DNA from: Armatimonadota bacterium
GTDB lineage: Bacteria > Armatimonadota > Fimbriimonadia > Fimbriimonadales > Fimbriimonadaceae
Reading direction: 5' to 3'
Assembly (NCBI GenBank): GCA_018268395.1
Contig: JAFDWQ010000012.1
Coordinates: 1 to 62,289 of the forward strand
Length of the DNA: 62,289 nt
In this document: positions 18,225-28,711 of the stretch, one piece after another
How the letters are laid out: every line of letters starts with the position of its first letter
Position numbering within the stretch: position 1 is the first letter of the stretch
Made by a program: the position numbers and the translations under genes
The notes under the pieces: model-generated
The model's input: only the letters and a program-made list of their open reading frames with translations
Told to the model about the DNA's origin: nothing
Database searches by the model: none

Positions 18225-20378
18225 TTAGGGGCTGGACGACCGTTCCAGGATCTCGTCGATCACCCGTTCCCATGCTCTCGCCCGGGCAGCGGCGACGAGG
18301 TCCTGACCCTGGGGCCCGGCACGCTCGACGAACGCGCGAAGAGCGTCTTCGGCCAGCGCTTTGTGTTTGGTCGCGTATTGGTTGTGGACGGCGACCGAGG
18401 CGACGAGGCACTCGGCCGTCGTCCTGGCGTCTCCCTTTGCTTCGAAGACGGGCGCCAGGTGACGCAACGCCCAGCCTGTCATGACAGCGCGCCGACCTTC
18501 CCAAGATTCCTTTAGGAGGGTCGTCAGATGGGTTAGCGAGCGATCCGACTCGCCCAGTCCCGCCAGAACTCTGACCAGTGTCTGGTAGACGAACAACGTC
18601 AAATCCCGGTCGTGGCAGTCGTGCAACAGTTGCTCCGTCCGGTCGGCTGCCGCACGGGCCTCGTCCGTACGGCCGGCTTCCTCCATGACCTTCGCTTCGA
18701 TGACTTCGGCCGTGGCGACGAGTTCGACGACTCCCGCCCGGCGTCCGGCGAGACGGGCCTCGTCGAGAACGGACAGGGCCCGGTCCAGATCGCCGTGTTC
18801 GAAAGCTTGCCAGGCGAGGTCCGTGAGGGTGTCCGTTTCGGCGAACGCGTCGCCCGTGATCCGACTCAGTCGGAGCCGCTCGTTCCATAGTTTCGTGCAG
18901 CGCTCTTCGTCCCCCGAACGGGAGGCCAGGGCGCCCATAAGGCCGAGGAGGCGCACCCGGAGGCTGTCGTCGCCGTGGCGACGGCTCGATCGGTCGGTCG
19001 CGCGCGCCAATCGGTCGAAGTCGGTGAGATAGCCGGCTTCGAAGTACGACCGTGAAAGTCCGTCCGAGAGCCTCCTCGTCAACTCGTGGTCCTGAGTTTG
19101 GACCGCCCAGGCCGTCGCGCGGCGAAACTCCGCGTTCGAATCGTGCAGGGTTTCCCAACCGTGTTGCCAGTCGCCTGCCGACATCAGGTTTCCGACTTGA
19201 GAGGCCCGCTCGGCGAAGTGCGCCGCATGCCTCTTCCTGGCATGGGCAAGGGTGACGGCATCGTCGATGCCGCGGCCGGCAAGAGCGTCTTTGATCGAAT
19301 CGTGGAGCCTGTAGCGTCCCGTTCGGAAAGAGGGGTCTGGGGCGACGAGACCCTTTAAGACCAGCGAACGGAGGGTGTCCGGACGGCTTGACGCGACGAT
19401 CGAAAAGTCCTCGACGTCGAAGTCTCCGGCGAACGCGGTGATCGCGAACAAGGCCGCCCGGTCCTCTTTTCCCAACGATTCCAGCGCAAGGACGAGCATC
19501 TCGTCCAACGGGCTTGTCGCGGCTCCACGTGACACGTGGTCGTTGCGGACCGAGTCCAGTGCGTCAAGGATCTGGTCAGGTGTCTGATCGGCCAGACATC
19601 CCGCTGCCATGCCGAGCGCAAGGGGAAGGCCGGCCAAGCGCCGACAAAGGGCCGAGGATTCGCTTGCGGTCGGGAAGGACAGCGTTCGACCGACACCGCG
19701 CCACGCTTCGACGAGGTTTCGGAACGCTTCGGTTCCGACCCGAGAGCCCAGTGGCGCGACCTTCAAGACCGTTTCTCCTGATACGCCGCGACGCTTTCGC
19801 GACGTGACGATCACCTGGGTCGACCTTTCGGGGCCGCACAGGGCACTCAAGGCTTCCGTCCACCGGAAGGCGGGCGGCAGGTCGTCGAAGACGAAGACCT
19901 TGCCCGCCTGTTCGCACCGCTCGGGTAGTTCCTCTGGCCCTGGGACGGACGTCCATCCCAGGGCGCGGGCCACGGACCGGGCCAAGTCGCCGGGAGTCTC
20001 GCAATGGGAGCATGTGATCCAGACGGACGGGAAAGCGGTAGCCGCCTCTCGGACGAGCCTGGACTTTCCGACTCCTCCTCGGCCGGTGACGGTGGTCCAA
20101 CGCGCCCCAGAACCAATGGATTCTCGCAGTGCGGCAAGCTCGGCCGACCGACCCACGAACGATGGAGACGGGGCCGCCCGCTCGGCCAGTCGGATCCGGC
20201 CCTCTCGGTCGGATAAGAGCGACTCGACGATCCTTTGGGCGCGCAACGGATCGAGCGAGCCGTCGAGCAGTGCGGACATCTCGTCGTCCGTTACCGTGCG
20301 GCCGTCCCATGCCGACCTGTGCGTGCAAAGTGCCAGCAGGAAGGCGGCTTCGTCCTCGTCCCAGATCCGGTCAGGCAC
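18225..20378 (-). CDS. STAND-class NTPase with anti-sigma-like N-terminus and helical repeats
   Basis: 717 residues. Residues ~30-66 (TDDEMSALLDGSLDPLRAQR, IVESLLSDREGRIRLAE) have the layout of an anti-sigma/ZAS N-terminal helix pair, but without its Cys/His zinc ligands. Then comes an NB-ARC/STAND P-loop ATPase: FVGR at 74-77, Walker A GRGGVGKS at 99-106, Walker B VFVFDD at 161-166, sensor VTSRKR at 191-196 and GLPLAL at 250-255. The C-terminal half (~380-717) is helical and TPR-like (LTDLAWQAFEHGDLDRALSV). STAND proteins are signal-responsive switches that oligomerise. The start overlaps the sigma-factor-like stop by 8 bp, which implies coupled translation and a working partnership. Confidence 0.85.
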   Translation of the reverse strand: MPDRIWDEDEAAFLLALCTHRSAWDGRTVTDDEMSALLDGSLDPLRAQRIVESLLSDREGRIRLAERAAPSPSFVGRSAELAALRESIGSGARWTTVTGRGGVGKSRLVREAATAFPSVWITCSHCETPGDLARSVARALGWTSVPGPEELPERCEQAGKVFVFDDLPPAFRWTEALSALCGPERSTQVIVTSRKRRGVSGETVLKVAPLGSRVGTEAFRNLVEAWRGVGRTLSFPTASESSALCRRLAGLPLALGMAAGCLADQTPDQILDALDSVRNDHVSRGAATSPLDEMLVLALESLGKEDRAALFAITAFAGDFDVEDFSIVASSRPDTLRSLVLKGLVAPDPSFRTGRYRLHDSIKDALAGRGIDDAVTLAHARKRHAAHFAERASQVGNLMSAGDWQHGWETLHDSNAEFRRATAWAVQTQDHELTRRLSDGLSRSYFEAGYLTDFDRLARATDRSSRRHGDDSLRVRLLGLMGALASRSGDEERCTKLWNERLRLSRITGDAFAETDTLTDLAWQAFEHGDLDRALSVLDEARLAGRRAGVVELVATAEVIEAKVMEEAGRTDEARAAADRTEQLLHDCHDRDLTLFVYQTLVRVLAGLGESDRSLTHLTTLLKESWEGRRAVMTGWALRHLAPVFEAKGDARTTAECLVASVAVHNQYATKHKALAEDALRAFVERAGPQGQDLVAAARARAWERVIDEILERSSSP

Positions 20379-21513
20379 GGGCCACCTCCGGGGACGCTCG
20401 CCGCAGGAACGCGATCAGTTCTTTGGCCAATCGTCGGTTGCTGATCCAGGCATGGACGGTCATCGTTTCAAGACGGAAACCGGCGACCTCGGCGGCCGGG
20501 CCGAGCCAAGCGACGAGGTCGAGGTGCGGCAGGCCCTGCGCCGCATAGTGAAAGGCCAGGCGCTTCCAAAGCCCGGGCGTTGTCAGTGCAGGCTCTCGGG
20601 TCGGCGTCTCCCTCAGCGAGTCCCAAACCAGCCGCATCACCGGTAAGAACGGGAGTCGGGGGCCGCATCTCTCAATCGTTCTGTCGACCTGCACCGAGAG
20701 TCCTGCATCTTCGGCCCTTCGGGCGACTTGGGTCGTCGGTTCGAAACAGTAGAACTTCCAGACCACGATCGCGACTTCCTCGGACGTGAACCCGCCGAGG
20801 TCCGGCGCTCGGCCGGAGCCGACCTTTCCGACGGCGTCCGCCAGCGTGTCCGAGGCACAACCGAGGACGATCCTCGCCAGGTCGGGGCCGCTGTAGGACA
20901 GTGCGTCGCCCGCCAGAGACCGGACGACACGGACTTCGGCGGCCCACTCCAAGACAGAGCGACCGGTTTCGTCGACAGGACCGGCGTCACGGATCCGGCG
21001 GACGATCTGGGCGACCGACCTCGGATCTTGGCCATCGAGCACGACCATCTTGGCCGCGAGCAGCTTTGTGGTGAACTCGGGCGGCTCTTCTCCGAGCCAC
21101 AGACGGTCGGCGGCCCTGTCCAGTTCGCAACGCTCCAGGGCGTCGGCGATGTCGTGGACGAACGAACGGGCACGGTCGTCGGACACGTCTTGCAACGGGA
21201 CCGAATCGGCCTCGAGTTTGGCGCGACCGCCCCGGTGAAGGTCGATGACCGCGCGGTCGACGACCCGTTTCATGTATCCGAACCAATGAGCGACGTCTGG
21301 GAACGAAAGCACGTCTCTTCGTTCCCAGATCTTCATCAACGCGCCTTCGACGACGTCTTCGACATCGTCTCGGTCCAGACCTTTGAGACGAAGATAACCG
21401 GTAAGGACGGGTCTTGTCGCATCGCAGAGACGTCCGAAAGCCTCGTCATTGCGACCGTCCCGACGGGCGAAGTGCTCAAGCGCGCGTTCGACCCTGAGCC
21501 GCCCTTCGTTCAT
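20371..21513 (-). CDS. Sigma-70-family-like factor with a long middle region
   Basis: 380 residues. Residues ~25-100 match sigma-70 region 2 of ECF type: FGRLCDATRPVLTGYLRLKG, DDVEDVVEGALMKIWERRD, FPDVAHWFGYMKRVVDRAVI. A normal ECF factor is ~170-200 residues, so this one carries ~200 extra residues. Only a weak region-4/HTH-like end is seen at ~330-370 (HLDLVAWLGPAAE..., TVHAWISNRRLAKELIAFLR). The middle section is mostly helical and unrecognised. ATG 21513 is preferred over GTG 21549; CATAAT lies ~12 bp upstream. It overlaps the following STAND gene by 8 bp. It could be a true sigma factor or a sigma-derived regulator. Confidence 0.75.
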   Translation of the reverse strand: MNEGRLRVERALEHFARRDGRNDEAFGRLCDATRPVLTGYLRLKGLDRDDVEDVVEGALMKIWERRDVLSFPDVAHWFGYMKRVVDRAVIDLHRGGRAKLEADSVPLQDVSDDRARSFVHDIADALERCELDRAADRLWLGEEPPEFTTKLLAAKMVVLDGQDPRSVAQIVRRIRDAGPVDETGRSVLEWAAEVRVVRSLAGDALSYSGPDLARIVLGCASDTLADAVGKVGSGRAPDLGGFTSEEVAIVVWKFYCFEPTTQVARRAEDAGLSVQVDRTIERCGPRLPFLPVMRLVWDSLRETPTREPALTTPGLWKRLAFHYAAQGLPHLDLVAWLGPAAEVAGFRLETMTVHAWISNRRLAKELIAFLRRASPEVARA

Positions 21514-21744
21514 CGGTTGTTCCGCATTATGTCGGATCGTTCGGACCAAAAACGTGTGAGATCGGTCTGTCCGCGTGCGTTCACAGCGAGAGGAGGTCCG
21601 GGGCGGCGCCGCCCGGCAGGCCCAAGGGGAGCTTGCCGGACGCGTGCCGTCGACGTTCGCCCGGACGCTGTTCCGAGGTCGGACGCGGGCCGTGTCCTCC
21701 TAAAGTGATCGCGATCGGCGCGGCCCGTGCCGCGCCACTTTTTT

Positions 21745-22248
21745 CTACAGACCCCTTGTTCGGGTTTGCGCTTCCAGTTCGGAGATGCGCTGCTCGAACG
21801 ACCTTTTGGAAATGCCAAGGAACCCGCCTTTCAAACCGTACTTCTTCGCTTCGGACTGGACGATCGTCTGGATCACGGCGACTCCGCCGAGACCGCAAAA
21901 GCAGGGGGAGACCAGAGACGTGGCGAGGGCCGTTCCCACGACGTACACTGACGACTTGCCCTTCGCTTCCGCGATCATGCGTGCACACTGGAACGCGATG
22001 AAGAAGTTGGCGGCGAACATGAGGAACAGACCTCCCATGACGAGGACGGCCCCCAAGTCCGCCTGAGCGTCCGAAACCGCCAACAAGACTCCAAGACCTC
22101 TGACGCCGATACCGAAGACGAAGAAACCTAAGACCATCCACCACGAACGAAAGTACGCCGTCATGAGTGCGCGGAGCTTTTCGGGGTCGTCAAAGCCATC
22201 GTCGCGGGGGTAAGCGGCATAACCGGATCCGGGTGGAGGCGGTTGCAT
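21745..22248 (-). CDS. Small multi-spanning membrane protein
   Basis: 167 residues. A Pro-rich N-terminus (MQPPPPGSGYAAYPRD) precedes three or four hydrophobic helices: WWMVLGFFVFGIGVRGLGVL, LGAVLVMGGLFLMFAANFFI and SVYVVGTALATSLVSPCF. The soluble C-terminus (SKRSFEQRISELEAQTRT) is predicted helical. No named family was recognised. The ATG before the Pro-rich segment was chosen; a TTG at 22284 is in the same frame. Divergent from the 22301 gene. Confidence 0.65.
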   Translation of the reverse strand: MQPPPPGSGYAAYPRDDGFDDPEKLRALMTAYFRSWWMVLGFFVFGIGVRGLGVLLAVSDAQADLGAVLVMGGLFLMFAANFFIAFQCARMIAEAKGKSSVYVVGTALATSLVSPCFCGLGGVAVIQTIVQSEAKKYGLKGGFLGISKRSFEQRISELEAQTRTRGL

Positions 22249-22300
22249 GCCGTGATTCTGATGCGGAGTCCAGGGAAATGGCAAACTTTGAGGTCAAGAC

Positions 22301-22897
22301 ATGCCTTCGAGCGATGGGAAACGGTTCCGCGACAGCATGATGATCGACTACGAGAAGTGGCACGACGGGATCGGCTACGACCTCGAATCCCTCGATGGGC
22401 TTGTCGGAGCCGAAAGGCGTGAGATCGAAGGGCTATTGGTTCCTCGCGCTGGAAACGATTGGCGCGACCTTGAAGCCTTAGCCCGATTGGGAACGCCGGG
22501 CGCCGTGAGTGCGATCCTCGAGGTCAGGCGGACAGGAGAGCCTGAGATCCGCATGGTCGCCCACACGTATGGGCCTCCGCCGACGGACAGGGAATGGGAC
22601 GCCGTCATTCTCGAAGCGCTGACCGTCGTCGAGCCGTTCAGCGGTCTGACCGTGACGATGAGGTGCGCCAAGGCTCATCCGTCACCTGCCGTGATCGGTG
22701 CGCTTTGGGAGCGTGTCCGCAACCGTTGCGGCATCAGCTATCATGCCGCCGAGTGCCTTTGCTTGATCGGCGGGATCCTCCAGGACGACTGGGACATGTC
22801 GCAACGAGACTTGTGCCTGAGGCTCCAGGCTGCCGACTCGCCGGACCGACGGTCCGCCCTAGCGGAGCTGGAAGCCTTGCTGTCCGGGCGACTCTGA
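22301..22897 (+). CDS. HEAT-like helical protein of unknown function
   Basis: 198 residues, cytosolic. Paired helices such as RDLEALARLGTPGAVSAILE, AVIGALWERVRNRCGISYHA and AAECLCLIGGILQDDWDMSQ suggest HEAT-type repeats (protein-protein interaction). No catalytic motif is visible and I do not recognise a specific family. It converges on groEL, with the groEL terminator hairpin 10 bp after its stop. Confidence 0.6.
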   Translation: MPSSDGKRFRDSMMIDYEKWHDGIGYDLESLDGLVGAERREIEGLLVPRAGNDWRDLEALARLGTPGAVSAILEVRRTGEPEIRMVAHTYGPPPTDREWDAVILEALTVVEPFSGLTVTMRCAKAHPSPAVIGALWERVRNRCGISYHAAECLCLIGGILQDDWDMSQRDLCLRLQAADSPDRRSALAELEALLSGRL

Positions 22898-22907
22898 AGG
22901 CACCGAC

Positions 22908-22937
22908 GAAAAAAGCCCCGTTCCGAGGGAACGGGGC
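22908..22937 (-). terminator. Intrinsic terminator of groESL
   Basis: On the minus strand GCCCCGTTCC-CTC-GGAACGGGGC is followed by TTTTTTC, a textbook terminator 32 bp after the groEL stop. In the other direction the hairpin may also end the transcript of the convergent gene. Confidence 0.9.
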
Positions 22938-22969
22938 CTTGGTGCAAGACGGCCTAGGGCCGCCGGGCC

Positions 22970-24610
<1,641 letters not shown>

Positions 24611-24955
24611 TCACTTCTTGGCGCCGACCTTCTCCTTCTTGGCCGGCTTGTCGGTCTTGGCGGTGCTCCCGGTCACGGTGCCGAGGACGTCGTCGTTGCG
24701 CAGGATCACGTAATCGGTGCCGCCCACGGTGACTTCGGTACCGCTGTACTTGCCGTAGAGGACGGTGTCGCCGACCTTGACGTCGACGGGCGCGGTCTTG
24801 CCGCTGTCAAGGGTCTTGCCGGGGCCTGTCGCGACGACGGTCCCGCGCATGGGCTTCTCCTTTGCCGTGTCGGGGAGGATGATGCCGCCGGCCGATTTTT
24901 CTTCGTGCGCGGCCGGCTCGACGACGATGCGGTCGTGGAGGGGTTGTAGCTTCAT
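24611..24955 (-). CDS. groES: Co-chaperonin GroES with Lys-rich extension
   Basis: 114 residues. The GroES fold is seen in MKLQPLHDRIVVEPAAHEEK, the mobile-loop region KSAGGIILPDTAKEKP, VVATGPGKTL, VKVGDTVLYGKYSGTEV and YVILRNDDVLG. Typical GroES is ~95-100 residues; this one has a ~15-residue Lys/Ala/Thr tail (STAKTDKPAKKEKVGAKK). The start is the conserved MKLQPL, preceded by GGAGAG. First gene of a groES-groEL operon. Confidence 0.97.
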   Translation of the reverse strand: MKLQPLHDRIVVEPAAHEEKSAGGIILPDTAKEKPMRGTVVATGPGKTLDSGKTAPVDVKVGDTVLYGKYSGTEVTVGGTDYVILRNDDVLGTVTGSTAKTDKPAKKEKVGAKK

Positions 24956-24994
24956 TTCGGTAAGGTCTCTCCTCGCAAGAGTAGGGTGAGGATG

Positions 24995-25021
24995 TTGGCA
25001 GTATACCGTCGAGAGTGCCAA
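24995..25021 (-). promoter_or_regulatory. CIRCE-like operator (HrcA site) before groES
   Basis: On the minus strand TTGGCACTC-N9-TACTGCCAA. The consensus is TTAGCACTC-N9-GAGTGCTAA. The left arm matches 8 of 9, the right arm is more degenerate, and the 9-nt spacer is exact. It lies 40 bp upstream of the groES start, as expected for an HrcA-repressed groESL operon. hrcA itself is not in the window. Confidence 0.75.
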
Positions 25022-25137
25022 CGCCGGGCCCGGTCCCTTCGGGCGTCACCGGATTCGCGCGACGACAAAAAAGCCGGCGTACAATGAGGGCGGCCTCGGA
25101 CAATTCCGATTGCCCGACGGCCGGAGAGGTACGAACG

Positions 25138-25935
25138 ATGAAAAGGACACTCTTTTCGGCGATGGCGGTCATCGCCGTCGCTACGGCTCAGGCGCAAGGC
25201 GGCCCGATGGGCTACTGGATGTCGGCCGGCAACAATCAGAACATCACGCGGTACGACGCCGGCGTGACCAACGTGTACAAGACGTCCGGCGGTCAGGACT
25301 ATCCGATCGCCGTGTCCGGGGACGTCCGGACGGCGGCGTCTGGGCAGATGGACGCGGCCGACCACGGCGGCCTTTACGATCTGAACGGGAACTGGCAGGG
25401 GACCGACTATTACGATTTCGCTCCCAACAACTTCGACATCCTCGCCTATGACGGAACGACCGACGGAAGCCGCAACTATATCGTGAACTACGGCAACCTG
25501 GGCGGAGTGTGGGCGACGGACCGGGATTGGACGAACGCGACCAAACTGTTCGACCTGGGCGGGTTCGGCAACTACCTCGGCATCACGTACGACGTCCAGA
25601 ACAAGAGTCTCTGGGTGTCACGGTGGGACTCGGGCATGGTGGAGGAGTACGACATGACCGGCAACCTGGTGTCGAAGTTCGACTCGGGACTAGGGTTCGC
25701 CCAGACCTGTCTCGCCATGGACTATTCGACCGGGCTGCTCTGGATCGGACAGCAAGGGAACGGCGGCCTGTTCACGGGATACGACCGGAACGGCGTGATC
25801 GTCGACAGGTTCTCGGACGGGACGCTCGCCCAACTCAACACTTTGGGCGGCGAGTTCAACGTCGTACCAGAGCCGGCGACCATGCTCGCCTGCGCCGCTG
25901 GGCTCGCGGCCCTCGCACGGCGGCGCCGTAAGTAA
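25138..25935 (+). CDS. PEP-CTERM sorting-domain protein, beta-propeller-like
   Basis: 265 residues: signal peptide (MKRTLFSAMAVIAVATAQAQ), a repeat-rich body (FDILAYDGTTDGSRNYIVNY, LGITYDVQNKSLWVSRWDSG, TCLAMDYSTGLLWIGQQGNG) suggesting a propeller, and a C-terminal PEP-CTERM anchor (VPEPATMLACAAGLAALARR then RRK). PEP-CTERM proteins are processed by exosortase and delivered to the envelope or exopolysaccharide; no exosortase is in the window. GAGAGG ~9 bp upstream supports ATG 25138. Divergent from groES. Confidence 0.9.
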   Translation: MKRTLFSAMAVIAVATAQAQGGPMGYWMSAGNNQNITRYDAGVTNVYKTSGGQDYPIAVSGDVRTAASGQMDAADHGGLYDLNGNWQGTDYYDFAPNNFDILAYDGTTDGSRNYIVNYGNLGGVWATDRDWTNATKLFDLGGFGNYLGITYDVQNKSLWVSRWDSGMVEEYDMTGNLVSKFDSGLGFAQTCLAMDYSTGLLWIGQQGNGGLFTGYDRNGVIVDRFSDGTLAQLNTLGGEFNVVPEPATMLACAAGLAALARRRRK

Positions 25936-25950
25936 CGTCGCTCTTACGGT

Positions 25951-25983
25951 ACAGGGCGCTCCGACCGGGGCGCCCTGTTCCTT
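25951..25983 (+). terminator. Terminator of the PEP-CTERM gene at 25138
   Basis: ACAGGGCGC and GCGCCCTGT pair around a 10-nt loop, followed by TCCTTC, 15 bp after the stop. Confidence 0.75.
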
Positions 25984-26003
25984 CTCCGGGCCAAAATCCG
26001 ACC

Positions 26004-26438
26004 ATGGAGGCGCCTCGACCCAGGATTCCGTGTCCCGCCGCACTGGGAGCCATCGGCGTCCCGGCGAAGCGATGGGCGACCCGGATCGACCTCTATTCAC
26101 AGCTCGAAGCAGGAAAGGCCGTGCTCGCTCGGGGCGATGGAAGTCCGGTATCGGAAGCGGCCCGGGAAGCCGGCATGAGCGTCGAGCGCTTCCAGCGCGT
26201 GTTCCGTGAGACAGAAGGGGTCGACCCTTCGCGGTTCGCCCAGACGGCGCGCCTCGGAAGGGCGAGGACGCTCCTGCGCGGATCAGACGTTCCGGTCGTG
26301 GACCTCGCGTTCCTCTGCGGCTATCAAAGCGCCAGCGGCTTCTCACGCGCCTATCGCCGTCGGTTCGGACGATCCCCGTCCTCCGAAAGGCCGAAAATGT
26401 CGGATCGTGCACAGCTTGAAGCCGCTCCGGTCGCTTAG
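26004..26438 (+). CDS. AraC-family DNA-binding regulator (Ada-like layout)
   Basis: 144 residues. The C-terminal ~100 residues form two HTH motifs of the AraC type: VSEAAREAGMSVERFQRVFR and VVDLAFLCGYQSASGFSRAY followed by RRRFGRSP. The N-terminal ~45 residues are too short for a normal effector-binding domain; the DNA-binding half resembles the AraC module of Ada. Located 26 bp upstream of a VOC-family gene that it may control. Confidence 0.85.
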   Translation: MEAPRPRIPCPAALGAIGVPAKRWATRIDLYSQLEAGKAVLARGDGSPVSEAAREAGMSVERFQRVFRETEGVDPSRFAQTARLGRARTLLRGSDVPVVDLAFLCGYQSASGFSRAYRRRFGRSPSSERPKMSDRAQLEAAPVA

Positions 26439-26464
26439 AATCGTCGACGTCAAGGATCTTGCTC

Positions 26465-26821
26465 ATGGCTGAAAACACCGTGTGTCACATCGAATGGGAC
26501 GTCACCGATCTGGAACGCGCCCAGACCTTTTTTGGAGCCGTCTTCGAATGGACGTTCCGTTCATTCGGAGGCGACATGGTCGTGTTCGGGTCCGGCGACA
26601 AGCACCTCGGCGGGTTCATGAAGGTCGACTCGGTCCACGCCGGGTTCTCCCCGAGCGTCTGGATCGAGGTCGGTTCGATCGAAGCGACGCTGGCCAAGGT
26701 CGCGTCGGTCGGTGGCTCCGTCGTGAAAGGAAAGGGAGACGTGCCCGGCGTCGGATGGTCTGCCGTCTTCACGGACCCTGACGGTAACCGCGTGGGCATC
26801 GTCCAGTTCTCCGGCTCCTGA
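26465..26821 (+). CDS. VOC-family (glyoxalase/bleomycin-resistance-like) protein
   Basis: 118 residues with the betaalphabetabetabeta repeats of the VOC superfamily: CHIEWDVTDLERAQTFFGAV, FEWTFRSFGGDMVVFGSG, and a second half ending GWSAVFTDPDGNRVGIVQF. These small proteins bind metals and act on diverse small substrates; the substrate cannot be read here. AAGGA 8 bp upstream supports ATG 26465. TAGAAT at 26436 may be a -10 box. Confidence 0.85.
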   Translation: MAENTVCHIEWDVTDLERAQTFFGAVFEWTFRSFGGDMVVFGSGDKHLGGFMKVDSVHAGFSPSVWIEVGSIEATLAKVASVGGSVVKGKGDVPGVGWSAVFTDPDGNRVGIVQFSGS

Positions 26822-26871
26822 ACGGCGGAACGCCTCCGGCCGATAATTGGGGTACCTTGTCCCCCGGTTCG

Positions 26872-28701
26872 ATGTTGCGGGTCACGTTCGCGTTGTTGTG
26901 CTGTCTGGTCGTGCGTCTTGGGTTCGCCCTGGACGCTCGTTCTGTCGGGGCCGATCTGTTCGTGAACGAAGTGAAGATCCATACGTTCATGACCCCGCAC
27001 GCGGGGCTGACCCCTGCGCAACGGGCCGCCGCTGCTTCCTCGAACCTCCAAAAGCTGACACAGGCTTCGACGTTCACCAAAGTCGCGAGCGGCAAGAACT
27101 GGTTGGTCAAGATGGGTGCCGCGACCGTTTTGATCGTGACGCCCGCCGAAGCGAAGGCCCGGAGGGTTTCGGCCCAGACGCTTGCGGCGACGGTGACGCA
27201 ACGGTTGATCGACGCCGCGAACCAGCCGCCTCTGAAAGTCGTGCAGAAGACGCTCGACATCCCGACCGACCGGGCAGGGACCCTGACCGTGACCGGGTTC
27301 GCTGCCTCGAAAGCGCTCGCGACCGTCTCTGCTCCCGACGTCGTCCGGGTGGAGAAGACGCCAGGCGGATTCAAGGTCAGCCCGCTCGGACTGGGGACGG
27401 TCCAAGTGTCCGTCGTCTCCGGCGAATGGAAGGAGACGGTCGCGGTCACGGTTCGGCCGTACGCGTTCACTCCGAGCGGCCCGCTCTGGACTCAAGTCAC
27501 GGGCGATCCGGCCGACAAGACCGTCGTGTCCGGGGCTGTCTCCGCTCTTCTCCAAGCCCATACCCCATGCCCGCCGGGTGCCAAGGTCTGGGCGAAGGTG
27601 TCGAACGCAGGGCCCGTAAGCACCGGGATGGAGCGCAAAGTGACGGCCAAGGTCTTTGCGACCGGCCCTGGTTGCTTCCCCTTCGAAGGCGAAGTGACGG
27701 TCACGGTCTTCAACATCGGCAAGGGTCCGGGCCGGGAGGACGAACTTTGGTACAGCAACAACCCGGAAAGCGTGGAACGGCCGGGAAGACTCTATTGGGG
27801 CGAACTGACCGAGGGCCGATCGGCCCGCCTGCTTTACCACCACCAGAACGACAATCCGCTGCCACAAGTCATCCAGTACGTCATCGTCAACCCGACCGAC
27901 CAGCCTGCGGTCGTGACCTTGAACTTGGGTGAAAGCCGACCCGATAAGAACCCGACCCGGGCCGGATACGTCGCCGGTGAAAGCTATCTCGCGAAGTGGC
28001 TCAGCCGGAGCGGCGAAGTCGTTTCCGTGCCCGCGGGCAGCGCCGTCCCGATCACGGTCCGCAGGTTGGCCAAGGGCGAAACGACGAGCGGACTGGCTTC
28101 GATTGGACTTCGGAAGGGTGGCGCCTCAAGGATCGTCGTGTTCGGGGACGCCGTCTTCGACCAGCGGAGCCCGTCGTCCTGGATCCCCGGGCGGGAGGTC
28201 GTCGGCGCTTGGCACAACTGTCGTGCGCTTCCGGTCCGCACACTCAGCATGAGGATCGAGGGCGAAGCGAAAGACGTCTATCCCGATCCGTTCCGTGACG
28301 AGCGGTTCGAATATCAGATCGGAGGCAAGTTCGGCGTCGTCCGGATCGGAGAAAAGGCGATCCCCGACGCGGCCCAGCACCGGTCGCTCGACGGCAACTT
28401 CGGCGTCATTTACGACATCCAAGGCTCGATCTACAACCCCACTCCCGAACCCGCTGAAGTCGAACTTCTGCTCGAGGCCAGCGCGGGTTACGGGAGCGGA
28501 CTTTTCGTCGTGAACGGCGAATGGATCCGGCTCGGTCTCATTTCTCCGAAGCGCGAAGTCGTTCTGATGAACATCAAGGTTCCGGCAGGGGCGACCAAGG
28601 ACCTTCGGATCCAAACCTTGCCGTTGTCCGGTGCGAACTACCCCGTCACGCTGATCGTGAGGCCCACCGGGTTCGAACTCGCTTCGCGCCACCAACGTTG
28701 A
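26872..28701 (+). CDS. Large secreted protein of unknown function
   Basis: 609 residues with a signal peptide (MLRVTFALLCCLVVRLGFAL). The body is beta-rich, with Ig/BIG-like segments (GTLTVTGFAASKALATVSAP, LGTVQVSVVSGEWKETVAV) and a C-terminal jelly-roll-like part (LDGNFGVIYDIQGSIYNPTP, EPAEVELLLEASAGYGSGLF). It may bind glycans or proteins, but no catalytic motif was recognised. ATG 26872 begins the signal peptide; a TTG at 26857 is in frame. GATAAT at 26842 is a possible -10. It is followed 10 bp later by a TPR gene. Confidence 0.75.
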   Translation: MLRVTFALLCCLVVRLGFALDARSVGADLFVNEVKIHTFMTPHAGLTPAQRAAAASSNLQKLTQASTFTKVASGKNWLVKMGAATVLIVTPAEAKARRVSAQTLAATVTQRLIDAANQPPLKVVQKTLDIPTDRAGTLTVTGFAASKALATVSAPDVVRVEKTPGGFKVSPLGLGTVQVSVVSGEWKETVAVTVRPYAFTPSGPLWTQVTGDPADKTVVSGAVSALLQAHTPCPPGAKVWAKVSNAGPVSTGMERKVTAKVFATGPGCFPFEGEVTVTVFNIGKGPGREDELWYSNNPESVERPGRLYWGELTEGRSARLLYHHQNDNPLPQVIQYVIVNPTDQPAVVTLNLGESRPDKNPTRAGYVAGESYLAKWLSRSGEVVSVPAGSAVPITVRRLAKGETTSGLASIGLRKGGASRIVVFGDAVFDQRSPSSWIPGREVVGAWHNCRALPVRTLSMRIEGEAKDVYPDPFRDERFEYQIGGKFGVVRIGEKAIPDAAQHRSLDGNFGVIYDIQGSIYNPTPEPAEVELLLEASAGYGSGLFVVNGEWIRLGLISPKREVVLMNIKVPAGATKDLRIQTLPLSGANYPVTLIVRPTGFELASRHQR

Positions 28702-28711
28702 ATCCAGTGTC

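Noticed and set aside
18196-18260. Terminator between the convergent 17419 and STAND genes
   Set aside because: Only a 6-bp GGAACG/CGTTCC pairing with a very long loop is visible.
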